Of a stretch of 49,539 nt of DNA, positions 28,800 to 39,378 are shown in pieces. Under the pieces are notes generated by a model that saw only the letters and a list, made by a program, of their open reading frames with translations, did not search any database and was not told the DNA's origin. Positions within the stretch are counted from its first letter, which is position 1, and each line of letters opens with the position of its first letter. The translations under genes were made by a program, and so were the position numbers. The stretch is taken from assembly GCA_002286855.1 (NCBI GenBank), contig NRSV01000119.1, positions 1-49,539 of the forward strand. Reading direction: 5' to 3'. Source of the DNA: Bipolaris cookei. Taxonomy: Eukaryota; Ascomycota; Dothideomycetes; Pleosporales; Pleosporaceae.

Positions 28800-29612
28800 T
28801 ATATTATATATCTATCTATTCGTATTTCTTCGGCAGCTTGATATTGCGGCCGCGCGTGGTGGTTTTGGGTGGAGGCTTAGTGAGCGGCTCTGCAACACTA
28901 TCACCACTTTGAGCAGCCGCAACACGACGACGTCTAGTAACTTTTGACTTGTGAGATAATGAGGCTTTTCGGATAGGTATATTTTGTATATCCTGAAGTT
29001 TTCTTGTAGTTGCAGCAGCGCGTTCTTCAGCTTTACGGGCCCTCGCAGCAGCTAGCTGCGTGGCACGTGCCTCACGCTCCTTTGCCCTCGCTATCTTAGC
29101 CACCTCACGCTCTATCTTTGCTTGTTCTTGAAGCTGCTTTCTGCATGCTGCAGCAGCAGCTCGTGCCTCTCTATCCTGCTCTTTTTGGAGTTTTGCTGCC
29201 TCCTCTTCTTGTTGTTGTATAGCCTCACGCTGTCTAGCCTCTCTGACTGCCCGAGGGCTCCATACAACTGCTAGGCTCTGGTATTCTTGGTGTTGTTGCA
29301 AATCCAAAACTTTATTATGCTTTTGTGGGTGTTTTTTGGTGGTAGTTTCATGCTGTAGTTTCTCCATTTGAACGTGTAGGAGCTCGTTGGTGACCTGGAG
29401 TGAATGGAAAGCCTCCTTCACCCGTTTTACTGCAACTGTAGATGTATCCGGCACTGCAGCGTCAACCAAGTTGGCGAGGTGTCTATATGTATCTCCATCA
29501 CCATGGTCTCCAACTTCTGTATCTGTATTGGGTTGTGGGGAGGAGCTGACGAGACGTTTGAGGACGGCTTCGGCGTTGCGCGGATGAACTCCTGTAGCTG
29601 CAAAACTGCTTA
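28761..29612 (-). mobile_element. Pogo-like transposon remnant (3' end)
   Basis: A truncated element inserted in the Zn2Cys6 gene. Its right (3') end lies at a TA dinucleotide near 28761, followed by attactagattttctggtgg; this may be its terminal repeat, but the partner end is missing. Its 5' part is cut off at about 29612, where the inverted-duplication arm begins. Confidence 0.6.
28816..29610 (-). pseudogene. C-terminal fragment of a pogo/Fot1-type transposase
   Basis: About 260 residues matching the tail of a fungal pogo transposase family different from that at 9.9 kb. It begins FAATGVHPRNAEAVLKRLVS (just past the DDE domain) and passes through KEAFHSLQVTNELLHVQMEK, LDLQQHQEYQSLAVVWSPRA and a long Lys/Arg/Ala/Glu-rich coiled coil. 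It ends RGRNIKLPKKYE, the hallmark C terminus. The catalytic domain is absent. The frame happens to stay open beyond 29610 to 29850 into unrelated duplicated sequence, so those N-terminal residues are not transposase. Confidence 0.75.
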
Positions 29613-31020
29613 GTACTATCCCTCCATGTGTGGCGGAAAACCCTGCGTGGCGGCATGCCGGTAGTGATTCCACCATAACAAATTCAACCACAGCTAAAAT
29701 ACGCACAAAATCTCGGAATAAAGACATCGACCCTAGACCTATCTCTGTGTTTTGTCTCGTCGCTAACAAACTTCTGTGTAGCTGGCAATACGACAGTTTG
29801 CTGCTAGCATGCACGGCAGCCCTATCTCGGACGGCCTCGGACGTGTCCAACGTTTAACATATATATCTAAGAATTTGTTAAGATATACAAAGACGAATAA
29901 AGGGTGTATCCCGAGCGAGATACTACGGCATCCTAGGTCGCGGTGCTGTTGCGCAAGTCTATCGCTCTACAGAGCAGGATTGACAACTAAGGCGCGCTAA
30001 TTACAAGCCGTACAGAATTGCCGCACAGGGCTTAGCGGTATTCAACCCACACTGATACCTAACCCTTGTCACGCGAGCGTCATCTCAACGGAGCCGGCTG
30101 CTGAGATTTGTCCCCAAGGTTTTGAGATTTGTCCCCAACCGAAGTACCGAAATGCTTTACATCCGCACAACTCAAAACTGTCAAGAGCGCAAATCAATTT
30201 TTGGATATGTAAATGATCCCAAAGCATTAAAAATCTTCTCTGTGTGTTTATAGCCCAAAAAAAGCCTATGTTGTAATTTAATCACACGTTGACATTGGTG
30301 ATATTTTTAAGGAAATCGTGAACTTCAACTCCATCTCGGTCATTCCCATCACTATAGAAACTCATAAAATCTACACAGAGGATGCTTTGAAGTATATATA
30401 TCGCATATCTAGCTTCAAAAATAAAAATTACACTTGAGGTTGTGGCAAAGTTGCATTGTAAAGCACAAAGACTGCTATTTTCGGTACTTCGGTTGGGGAC
30501 AAATCTCAAAACCTTGGGGACAAATCTCAGCAGTCAACGGAGCCACCTGACTAGCGGCCAAGGCTAAGGTTAAGCATGACTCGCTTGTCCTTGAATATAT
30601 GCCTCAACGCCGCACTAGACTCTACGCATGCCTATTCTAGGAGAGGATAGTAGTATAGATAGAGGCTTATATATAGTCCTGCAGCAGCGTCGGAATTAGC
30701 TTGGAGTAGTTCGTGTAGATAGAACGTCGATCCACTTGTAACAGAATGACTACGCTCTGCTAGAAACTAAGAAACGCTACACGCCCTGAATAGCACCCTA
30801 GACACACTGTGTGCCTATACACTGCCGTGACGCAGTACCGATACTGAGGAGGAAGCCATAGAAACCGCCGCGTTTGACGCAATACCCATTCGCCATCTAC
30901 GGCAGCATATGGCAGTTCTTGAGCTAGAAGGGCGGATGCAACAGCAGTAAGATCTAATGGTAGGGGGATATCCCCTTTGTTGGTGTGGAGAGTCCGGCCA
31001 TCTAGCGAAAATGCGATCTG
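29613..31020 (+). repeat. Inverted-duplication arm A
   Basis: Plus-strand sequence here matches the reverse complement of 33725-34545. Matching landmarks include ctatccctcca-gtgtggcggaaaa (29619 onward), gtatcccgagcga, gcgctacacgccctgaatagc and accgccgcgtttgacgcaa. The arm begins outside the NLR gene and runs into its last WD40 codons. Relative to the other arm it carries two extra segments: the MITE at 30098-30533 and about 180 bp near 30565-30745. Identity by eye is about 75-85%. Confidence 0.75.
30098..30533. mobile_element. MITE with 55-bp perfect terminal inverted repeats (MULE-like)
   Basis: The left repeat 30098-30152 and right repeat 30479-30533 are exact reverse complements over 55 bp. 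Each contains two copies of gagatttgtccccaa. The 436-bp element is AT-rich inside and has no coding capacity. It is flanked by the direct repeat tcaacggagcc (30085-30095 and 30534-30544, with two extra bases on the left), an 11-bp target duplication of the size made by Mutator-like transposases. The related arm at 34.1 kb has a single agacagagcc site and no insert, giving an independent empty-site check. Confidence 0.85.
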
Positions 31021-33303
31021 AAGGATAGGTGAAGGCTGGTCTCCTAGCAGGCTGCGACAGTGGCCCGTCGCTGTCTCCCACACCCGCACTGTGCTGTCGT
31101 CAGATGCTGAGGCGACTAGCTGGCCGTCTGGCGAGAACACCACCGCCCTGACCCAAGCTGAATGGCCCTCCAGAACGCTGCGACAGTGGCCCGTCGCTGT
31201 CTCCCACACCCGCACTGTCCTGTCGTAGGATGCTGAGGCAACTAGCTGGCCGTCTGGCGAGAACACCACCGCGTTGACCCAATCTGAATGGCCCTCCAGC
31301 ACACTCCGGCATGCGTCCCACTCTGCATCTCTCCCAGAAATCACTCTCACTGCCTGTAATACCTCTTTAATAAACACCTTTCGCACAATGCTCGACTCAG
31401 GCGAGAAAAGAAGAGCTGAAGAATATATCTGGAGGGGGGCCTTAGCTAGTATTGGTACAAATCGCAGCACAAATCGGACGGCATCGTGGAGGAACTGAGC
31501 AATGATACTATTAAACGGCTACATTTAGGTCAGCATGAAACACGATAATTACTTAGATAGGGATGCTCTACCGTCGCTAGCGCCTGTAGCCTTGCTAGTA
31601 GTCGCACGCATAGACTCATTTCGTTGAGCAGGCTCATAGCCTCAAGCCAGTGAAGAAGGTGTTTCTTGAGGAAGTGGTGCGTGGCGTCTCCGTCTTCGAT
31701 GCTGCGCCCGCTGCGCTCGAGATGGTCGACCCAGTAGCGGCACGCATACTGCAGCTCAGGTGGCAGGTTACGATAAACTGTCTCTTCATCTATCTCGCTC
31801 CTAAGCACTCCAGGATCTGAGAGGTTGCACATATCTTGTCGAAGACCGCTTGGCGCCGACATGAGCTTAAGGCAGCAATGCGCTAGCTGCTCATGGGTGC
31901 TCTCCTCGTCTACATAGAACCTGTCGTCGCCGCACCTCTTTCTATCGAGTAGGAAGTCGCGGAATGATGGGTGGTGCAGGCGTACTGGCCGGCTTCTATC
32001 GTTTGGGATGTCAAGAATTGCGTGGAGGTCTGCTAGCGTCGGCCCAACCCCTTCTGCAACGTCAAGTAGCTGATCTAGAGACTGTGTAGAAAGCGGAGAG
32101 AATAGCACTGCTATGCTGCCAACAATATATCGAAGTGCTCTACACTGCTCCTCTTTTTCTTCGTCTGCATAGTCTTGGATGGAGTTCGTTAGCACTATAG
32201 TGTAGATCTCGTTAAGATGCCTCTCTGGGGCGACCGAGGTAGTGTCTCTATTGCATAAGATTGTCTCAAGTCTCTTTGCTGCAAACCGTTTCCCTTCTTG
32301 GATGAAGCGGCAGGCGGTAGCAGCCCAGATAAACAAGCCGCTTGCATTCCGAACTAGCTGCACAACGATCTCTGCACCTGGCCAGCCAGCGCGCAGACAG
32401 CGTTCCTGTGCGATAAGCTGGAGATTGTGTTCTAGGAAGAGGGCTATATCACGGTCGACAATAGACCGCGATATGTTGTGCAGCACAACATCCTGGTGCT
32501 CCGCCTCAGGAACCTGGCGGAACCCGTGTCGGATCGGCACCTCTGGTCTGCTTGTTAGCAATACCCGCACCCGGACCTTCGTTAGTGATCGAGCCTCAGC
32601 CAGCAGCTGCACGATGAGGCGGATGTTGCTATCGTTGTCACACTCGTCGAGCGCATCGACGACTATGACGTATATTCTTTGCCCTGCTTCTAGCTCGTGC
32701 AGCTTTGACAGCGGGCGAAGAACGAGGTGCTGCCACTGGTCGCGCAAAGACTGGCTAGCAATGTCGTCGCGCTCTACAACTGCGTCGCTGATGCGCTGCT
32801 TTAGTGCCGGCACATTGCGCGCAAGCTGCACCGCAAGACTCGTCACGAACTTGCCCGCATGGCCTGCGTCGCCGCCGCCGCGCGAGAAGAAGAAGCTGGC
32901 CGCCAGACGCTGCTTGTCGTAGTAGCTGCGCGCCACCGTCCGCGCGATCGTCGACTTGCCTGTGCCTGCCAGGCCGCTCAGCCAGAAGATGCACCGCTCG
33001 TCTTGCCCGTCCGCCCAGCTGTATATCTCTTGTAGCAGGTCGACGCGCGTGTCAGCGAGACATGCGGGCTCGTGCTGCTTGGCGAACGAGTTGAAGGGCG
33101 CATCTTCGGCGCGCGGGAGACGGTCGAGTGTATTCTCAAGTCCTGTTTGACGTGCCTGCTTAGCGCGTGCCATGTCTACTGAACGGCTTGACGGCCCTCG
33201 GGCGGTCCCGCGACGTACCAATATGGACAGAGCCGTTGATGTTGTTAGCTTGGACGCTCTTGTATGCGTTGCCAAACGCTATACTAGATGTCGTGGAGGC
33301 CAT
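30760..33303 (-). CDS. NACHT-WD40 NLR receptor (three exons)
   Basis: Exons are 33303-33219, 33142-31572 and 31518-30760. Introns of 76 bp (GTACGT donor, AACAG acceptor) and 53 bp (GT..AG, gctgac branch) keep the frame, giving 804 residues. Exon 1 encodes only 28 codons, including IAFGNAYKSVQANNINGSV, which resembles short amyloid signalling motifs at NLR N termini. The NACHT NTPase has Walker A GLAGTGKST, Walker B VIVVDALDEC and LLTSRPEVPI. After a helical middle region, two WD40 repeats (SVLEGHSDWVNAVVFSPDGQ; VASASDDSTVRVWETATGH) precede a C-terminal tail ending RVAFLSF. Two WD40 units are few for this family. Proteins of this kind sense non-self ligands through WD40 and trigger cell death. 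The gene looks intact; the start and first intron are inferred. Confidence 0.75.
31054..31305 (-). repeat. Two near-identical 126-bp WD40-encoding units
   Basis: Units 31054-31179 and 31180-31305 differ at about nine of 126 positions by eye. High identity between WD40 units is a signature of the HNWD-type NLR genes, in which repeats are exchanged and shuffled to vary recognition. Confidence 0.75.
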
Positions 33304-33724
33304 GGCATCGCTGCAGAAGAGCATGCACCAGGGGTGGTGTGCCTAAGGTAACAACTAGAGTCTGCGGTGATGGTCTGCGGCACAGCACCTCCTCGGCCTC
33401 AGCCTGGCGGCTATGCAGCCTGCAGCCTGACGACCTTGAGCAGCCACTTGTGGGGTCCAAGGCTGGAGCGAAGCACGCATGCGCTTGGTCGTCAGCCTGG
33501 TCCACCAGCCTCGCTATGGCTCTTGTAATGTCAATTGCACCGCAATTTTTTTATAGCTAATAGTACACAAAATTCCTTTTAGGATCCTTTCTGTCGCTAA
33601 GTTGCTATGATACAACAACTTAACATTAACTATCCAATATGTATGTTGCCATGAATGTCTCTCCCCTGCACACCACGTTCATTATTGCCGAACCTCATTT
33701 TCGTTATGCTTGCGGGTTGCTGAG
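33304..33724. other. Upstream region of the NACHT-WD40 gene
   Basis: Presumed promoter of the NLR gene reading leftward. It separates the first exon from the inverted-duplication arm. No TATA box is obvious; the plus strand carries a T run near 33546. A frame at 33284-33505 has no recognised domain. Confidence 0.35.
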
Positions 33725-34545
33725 GTGTAGACCAGTGCCGCAGCGTGCTGAAGGGTCATTCAGGCGAGATCTGGGCGGTGGTGTTCTCGCCAGATGGCCA
33801 GACTCTCCACACTAACAGAGGGGATATCTCCCTACCGTTAGATCTCATCGTTGTTGCATCCGCTCTTCCAGCCCAAGAACTGCTATATACTATAGTAGAT
33901 GGCGAGTGGGTATTGCGTCAAACGCGGCGGTTTCTATGGCTTCTTCCTTAGTATTGGAACTGCGTCACGGCAGTGTACAAGCACACAGTGTGTCTAGGGT
34001 GCTATTCAGGGCGTGTAGCGCTTCTTAGCTTCTAGTAGAACGTAGCCGTAGCCTTAGCCAGGTGGCTCTGTCTAAGCTACGCTCGCGGGACAAGGGTCTG
34101 AGATCAGCGCTGATAGAATACCACTAACCCCGTTACGGCATTTCCGTACGACGTGCAGGTAGCGTGCCTTAGCTGTTAATCCTGCTCTACAGGTCAATAT
34201 ACCTGCACAACAGCACCACGACTAAGAATGCCGTAGCACGTCGCTCGGGATATACTCTTGACACATCTTTGTATACTATTATAGACTCTTAGCTATATGC
34301 ATACAACCTCTGGCGCATCCGAGGCTGACCGAGCTAGGGCTGCCATACACGCCTGCAGCGAATTATGGTATTGCTGGCCACACAAGAGCTGCCTTGCAAA
34401 GAGATAACATATGGGAAATGATTGAGAGTAAAGGTACCTATCCCGAGATTCTGCGCGTTCCTTATCTATGGCCGCGTTTGTTGTAGTGAAGAGTATGGCT
34501 GGCATGCCGGCACGCAGGGTTTTCCGCCACACGTGGAGGGATAGT
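33725..34545 (-). repeat. Inverted-duplication arm A'
   Basis: Reverse complement of arm A (29613-31020), located upstream of the NLR gene so that the gene body lies between head-to-head copies of its own 3' end. It lacks the MITE and another about 180-bp segment present in arm A. Its outer end (ctatccctcc, reverse complement near 34535-34545) coincides exactly with the outer end of arm A, implying the duplicated unit had a defined boundary. Confidence 0.75.
33745..34035 (+). pseudogene. Inverted WD40 C-terminal fragment of the NLR
   Basis: Encodes LKGHSGEIWAVVFSPDGQTL, then LHTNRGDISLPLDL and EWVLRQTRRFLWLLP. An in-frame TAG follows at the position where the intact gene has Gln of PPQYRYC (CAG to TAG, a C-to-T change). 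The frame then runs on to a homologous end (CLGCYSGRVALLSF, stop 34033-34035). It is a duplicate of the last codons of the NACHT-WD40 gene, on the opposite strand, with no NACHT or start. Confidence 0.75.
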
Positions 34546-34644
34546 AGTCGTAACTATAAGGTTTTCATTCACTCTGCTTTTATAATAACTAGCGAATTGC
34601 GCTAAACCTAGCGTTACGTTAGCGATAAGTAGATTCTACTCCAG

Positions 34645-36176
34645 TCATGACACTGCGTTGTTCTCTTTTGCTAACTGAACCGCGATCTCTCCCAACATCG
34701 AGCGGCATCGCTCGCACGATCTCCAACGATCGCTTTGAAAAAGATGTTGCGAACGGCGAGGACAGAGCGTGCTTGAAGTTTCATGGATGGTTTCTTCTGG
34801 TAATGGTTTCGGCTCGGGCTTGTACTCTTGATCTGGATGAAAAGTATCTGGGTCCGCGGCTGGTTCTGGTTCGAGCTCTCCTGAAACCAGTACGGTTTCT
34901 TGCTCAACAGAGCAGGTGACAGCCTTCTCCTTTTCCAGGCGAATGCACCCAGTCTCAGCCTCAACAGTATAGGTGGCAGCCTCTCTATCGATCCGGTTCA
35001 TTTCTGCTTCCTCCTTGGCAGGAGAAGATGCTGGCTCAGGCTCAGGCTTAGACTCTACTGGTGGTTTGGGTTCGGGTGGTGGCACAGGCTCGGGTATTGG
35101 GGGTATAGAAGGGGTTCCATCGCACACGGAATTCTCGAGAGATATGACATCGTCCACCTCTTCATGAAGTACATTCGGAAATTCCAAAGACATATCATCG
35201 CTCGCTATGCACATGCCTGTCTGATGCTCGCGATGGTTGCAAGGGCAACAGTGTGCTTTCAAAGCTGCATCCTCAACATCGTTCGACAACGCATCAGGCT
35301 CGTCTCCGTCTAGGCAGCGGCTTTCTCGTCTTTGTAGTGTGTGAGTAAGCTTCTCGCTGAATAGCTCCAAAAGATGACATGTCATGAACCTGTGCAGTTT
35401 ACCCTCACCTACGCTCTTAACGTATGCTCTGCTTATAAAGAACGTATGGTCGAGGTCGAATTGCTCATTGGCTCTAGTCTGCAGGTATTCATGCAACCAG
35501 GACCAAGCCAATTTTGAGAACTCCTCCTTCACGATATTCAAAACTTCAACGAGAGCCATGCGACTGCCATATATTTCGATTTGCTTCTTCGCAAGCCTTT
35601 CAAGGTCCTGTAATTCATACGCGGAAGCAAGAACAAACGTCAAGAGGGCTTGCTTGAACTTGATACGCGCTGATGTCATTGCATCTTCTCCTTTTGCTTC
35701 AAGTGCTTGATATGTGCCAGTGTAGAGGTAATGAACAAGCGTATGTCCTGTTGCTGCGCTCACACCTGTTAGGCAAACTGTCCCTCCAGCATCGGTGTTT
35801 GACCACTTCGGCGAACGTAGAAGGTGTTTTGGGACCCAATAAGTGGCAAGCCCTGGACCGACATCGATTGCGACAGGGCTATAGGCATAAGGGCTGCAAG
35901 TGGTTGTTAGCGAAAATATCCAAATTCTAGCAAGCTTCAAGTTCCAGCGTACGATATCATCGACTCGTCAGGCTCTGACTCTCTTCTTGCGTCTGCTGCC
36001 TCAACGTCCACGCTTATGCCAGGTGTGGTAGACGGTGTGTCCGCCTCAACAACATCATCACCTGCATGGGCATTGCTCTCGACGAGCTGATCGAGGAACA
36101 TAGTCGTCTCGTCTCCACATGGCGCAGCAATCATAGGCTTACGGATAGAGCTAGACAACTTCTTCTTCTTCGCCAT
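34645..36176 (-). CDS. BTB-domain protein with Pro/Glu-rich C-terminal region
   Basis: Two exons, 36176-35953 and 35893-34645, with a 59-bp intron (GTACGC donor, gctaac branch, TTGCAG acceptor), give 490 residues. Exon 1 starts MAKKKKLSSSIRKP, an acidic low-complexity leader. Across the splice the frame becomes SPYAYSPVAIDVGPGLATYW, the start of the fungal BTB/POZ-like fold, followed by VPKHLLRSPKW, GHTLVHYLYTGTYQALEA and AYELQDLERLAKKQIE. The C-terminal half has Pro/Glu repeats (PIPEPVPPPEPKPP) and ends with a cysteine pair region (CPRRSQHLFQSDRWRSCERC). BTB folds mediate dimerisation and often recruit cullin-3 ligases; the substrate here is unknown. The MAKKKK start is preferred over an upstream in-frame ATG at 36266. 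Appears intact. Confidence 0.7.
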
Positions 36177-37838
36177 TGTGCTGAACTGATAGATGAATAC
36201 AAGACTATGCGAGACCAATATCGTGAGGAGATGGAGACTCCTCGAGATTGTCGAGTACGTACTCAATATTTATCCTAGTGGCATCATTACGTCCAGGCAA
36301 CAGCAACAAGGCTGAACACATACCCTATGCACCACGCTGACCCCACCAATGGTGGCCATTTAGCGTTCACCGTGGCGGCAGTATAACATCGAAACCTCAT
36401 CCTCGGTATCAAATCATGCAACAAGCCATAAGAAACGCAGCTGCCTGCAGCAAACTGGCCTACCCTTGTTTGCACTACGGCGTATGGGGAAGTTAACTTA
36501 GGATCCGTCGGTTGAAAAGCGTAAGCTGCTTATGGGCAAACAGCCACGCCAATGCGGCACAGCTCATATCATACGCTGAGCCGACGTAGTTGCTCTTCAA
36601 AGTGATTATAGTCGCGACCCAGTCATATCGCACTCGGCCTCGGTTGCAGCGCGGGGTGGTTGCAGCGCGGGGCGGTTGCAGCAACCTTACGGCCCGGTTT
36701 CGGCAGCTTTAGCAGCACAATAGTTGCTGGTTAAGTACTGCTCATTGCATACACGACTAGCAGACGATTGTGGGAGAAGAAAGCTACAGCCACTCCAAGA
36801 TAGCTTACGGAAGGGGATCATCCCCTTAGCGTGCGTGTGCGCTGACGGATCAGCGCTGACGCTAAGCCTTGTTTATTGCTGGGGCAGCGAGCTTATCTGA
36901 ATCCGACTATTTGCGAACACGAGTGTCGCAATACCCACATCAGGTTATGTAGCATCGCTATTAGCGAATAACATCTTTCCACCCGTAACAAAAAATACTT
37001 ATAAATACCGAAACAGATGAAAGGTAACTACTTTGATTTTGCTTCCTTATAACTCCACCCTTACGACTATGTCCCTCGTATAGCTTGGAAGTGTTATGTT
37101 ATAGCTACTTGTGGATACAATAAACCCCATGCCACAGTAGTGTAGTCTGTTATGCGAGCTTTAGTAGATGCTTAATTTGTAAGATCCCTTCGCCCTCCTA
37201 CAAGGTTTATCCGTGCTTGGTCATGGAAAAAGATTAGTTACGCAACGCTGTTTCAAATCGCGCGCTACTGCACGAACAAGGCTGGTGATGACTTGATGCT
37301 ATAGTAATCGCGTTATCAGACTCAGAGAAGAGATTTGTAGAGGCTACAAAAGAGACGCGACCTTGCTAACAGTCGTCTTGCCATAGGACACTGGGCCGTG
37401 ACGAAAAAAGGTGCGCCGTGAAAGAGGCGTAGAAGCGGTAATGCGATGGTAATTTTGAGGTGCGATGGGTACAATCCGACCACTTGCAATTGTCTACGTT
37501 TTTATACTAACATGCGAAGCGAGAAGTATATTGTGGCACGATACGTGATCGAGCTCAAAAGGTCAGGAGGCGACCCGCAACCAAGTAGGCAAAATATAGC
37601 TAGATTGAAATCTCTGCGTTGGATTGAGTGAAGAAGGTGCCTATCTACTCCGAAAAGAAATCCTATAATACCTACAATCTAATCACATGATGCTACACCA
37701 AAATATAGAAACAGAGAATATAAGAGAGTGAAGCAAACGTGTTATAGGTACACACATGGATGAACATGTGTACGTGACATAGGATAAAGGACTAGACGCT
37801 AGATTGGGAAAAGTTGTAAGTAGAATGCACTTCGGTCT
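36177..37838. other. Long spacer with short repeats, no gene seen
   Basis: A 1.66-kb stretch. It holds three direct copies of ggttgcagcgcgg-like sequence (36645-36685) and the palindromic dispersed motif at 36818-36880. The remainder is AT-rich, with many stops on both strands and no supported ORF; frames such as 37446-37631 have no family features. Confidence 0.4.
36810..36880. repeat. Dispersed palindromic repeat, copy 1
   Basis: Contains gcgctgacggatcagcgctgac-type sequence with an inverted core (agcgt..gcgctga / tcagcgctgacgct), followed by aagcc. A second copy lies at 47115-47185. The two differ mainly by transitions (g/a, c/t), as repeats decayed by RIP do. Family not recognised. Confidence 0.55.
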
Positions 37839-38793
37839 TCACGCCCAGCCCAGCTCCTTGCTCTTTGCATCCAAGATTCCCAACGCTAAACCGTTGAACC
37901 GCATCAACAGTGCCCTGACCCCGGGTTTCCGGATCAACTGCATGTTCGAGGCAATGGTTTGGCTTACGCAACATCTAAGACCGTTGTCTTTTTCGGGTGT
38001 GGTCGAGAAAGCGTGACGAGCCGCGATAGGGAAAGCTGGGGTATCCCAGAAATGCTTGCAGCTTCTACTGAATTTCTCCTTACTTAGCTCCTTCAGACCT
38101 ACAACCTCGTACTTGTCGGCCAGTTCGTACATTTTGGCGTGCGTTAGAAGTTGTGTCGAAGGTCCAATGAGGCTTGGTATAACGCAAGTCTCACAAGAGA
38201 ATTCTCTACACGTGTACCTACAGTCAGTACTACACCGGTGGTGTGGACAGAGTTGATGATCTCTGCAAGTATAGACGGCAGAGTTGCCAAAACCGCCAAA
38301 GCCCGTTGCTTGACAGGTATGAGGAAAAGAGAGGCTTTTTGACGCTGTATCCCAATGCTTAACCGGTGTGACAACAGCGAGCGTCGTGGTCTGCGGCGTG
38401 GTGGGAGGTAGGACTGGATCGTATTCGCCCTCGTACAAGTATTGCACTAGAAGTTTTACTATTTCTGGATCGTCTTCAGGCAGGTCAATTTGATCAGTTT
38501 GCGTTTCCTTGGTCATGTCAGTCGAGCTATCTCTACAACCAGCATCTGGAGGTCTGCACCTGTCCACCGAATTTGATTGCACGTGCGAAGAAGCCAGCTC
38601 GACCACAAACAATGACTTTATGGACTCTGTGCGTATCATGTCCGCACTTAATATTGAGATCAGAGTAGGCGCCGGATGCCAAGAAACTGCATGGTGATGA
38701 GTAAAAGCGGGGGGTGATGAAAGCGATAGAGCATAAAGAGAGGAGGCACCTTTTCAATGAATCCAGTACCTGCTGTTGCGAGGTAGATGCCAT
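37839..38793 (-). CDS. BTB/POZ-domain protein (three exons)
   Basis: Exons 38793-38750, 38686-38560 and 38507-37839 are joined across introns of 63 bp (GTGCCT..ATGCAG) and 52 bp (GTGCAG, ctgac branch, ..CCAAG). The frame closes at both junctions, giving 279 residues. The N-terminal BTB reads SFLASGAYSDLNIKCG, then HRVHKVIVCGRAGFFARAIK, IDLPEDDPEIVKLLVQYLYE and GEYDP. A Cys/His cluster follows (CRDHQLCPHHRC...CETC), then HAKMYELADKYEVVGLKELS, the BTB C-terminal helix. This is the common fungal BTB family with unknown partners. The reading frame is open once the introns are removed, so the gene may be functional. Confidence 0.7.
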
Positions 38794-38867
38794 AGTATTG
38801 CTAGAGGATAAACAATAGGAGAACTGGAAGAAGAAGACTACCGTTTACACTTCAACAGTCAGTTACG

Positions 38868-38990
38868 TAGCTCTGGAGTTGCGCTGCGAGTTGCGCTTAG
38901 GGCTTAGCTAATCCTAAGCGCAACCCTAGGTCAGCACGGGCCACATCTACGAACACCAACCCTTCAGCATACGCTATCAAATAACTTGCG
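38868..38990. repeat. Dispersed hairpin repeat, copy 1
   Basis: Perfect 11-bp inverted repeat ttgcgcttagg (38891-38901) / cctaagcgcaa (38913-38923) with an 11-base loop. It is followed by ccctaggtcagcacgg-ccacat-tacgaacaccaac, which recurs at 43319-43360. Likely a short MITE or SINE-like element; family unknown. Confidence 0.55.
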
Positions 38991-39378
38991 CCACCTCTAT
39001 CACAGTACGACACCCCGCTAATGGGGTTTGGCCAGCCAGAAAAGTCTTTTGTATCTGATTGGATCGCTTAACTTCTGTACGACAGTGGAACGTAAGCATG
39101 CAAAATATAATCATGTATGGCACGCGTGGGTGCGAAGAAAAATTGATCTCTCTTATGTTTGCTATCCACCATCGTCATTTATTTGTGGTGTATAGCCGTT
39201 GCTTTTTCTTGTTGAGGTGGTGCATCCTTGTTGCCGTTACAGTGGCTTGTTGCTTCGGCTCAGCTGGAGTCATTGCTTCGGCAGCCTTGCATAAGCTGCA
39301 ACACTTTTGTGCAAGGAATATGCTAGTTTGCTTAAAACATCGCTAATGACGTGCTCACATTTCTCATTGAATCTCGTT

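Noticed and set aside
30565..30745. Second LTR ending in tgtaaca (near 30736-30742) inside arm A
   Set aside because: The ending and a tatatata box fit an LTR, and the segment is missing from the other arm, but I found no matching TG start with a 5-bp duplication, so it may be a truncated LTR or a deletion in the other arm.
33284..33505. 73-codon minus-strand ORF as an extra N-terminal exon of the NLR
   Set aside because: No domain or splice signal linking it to the 33303 start; low-complexity composition.
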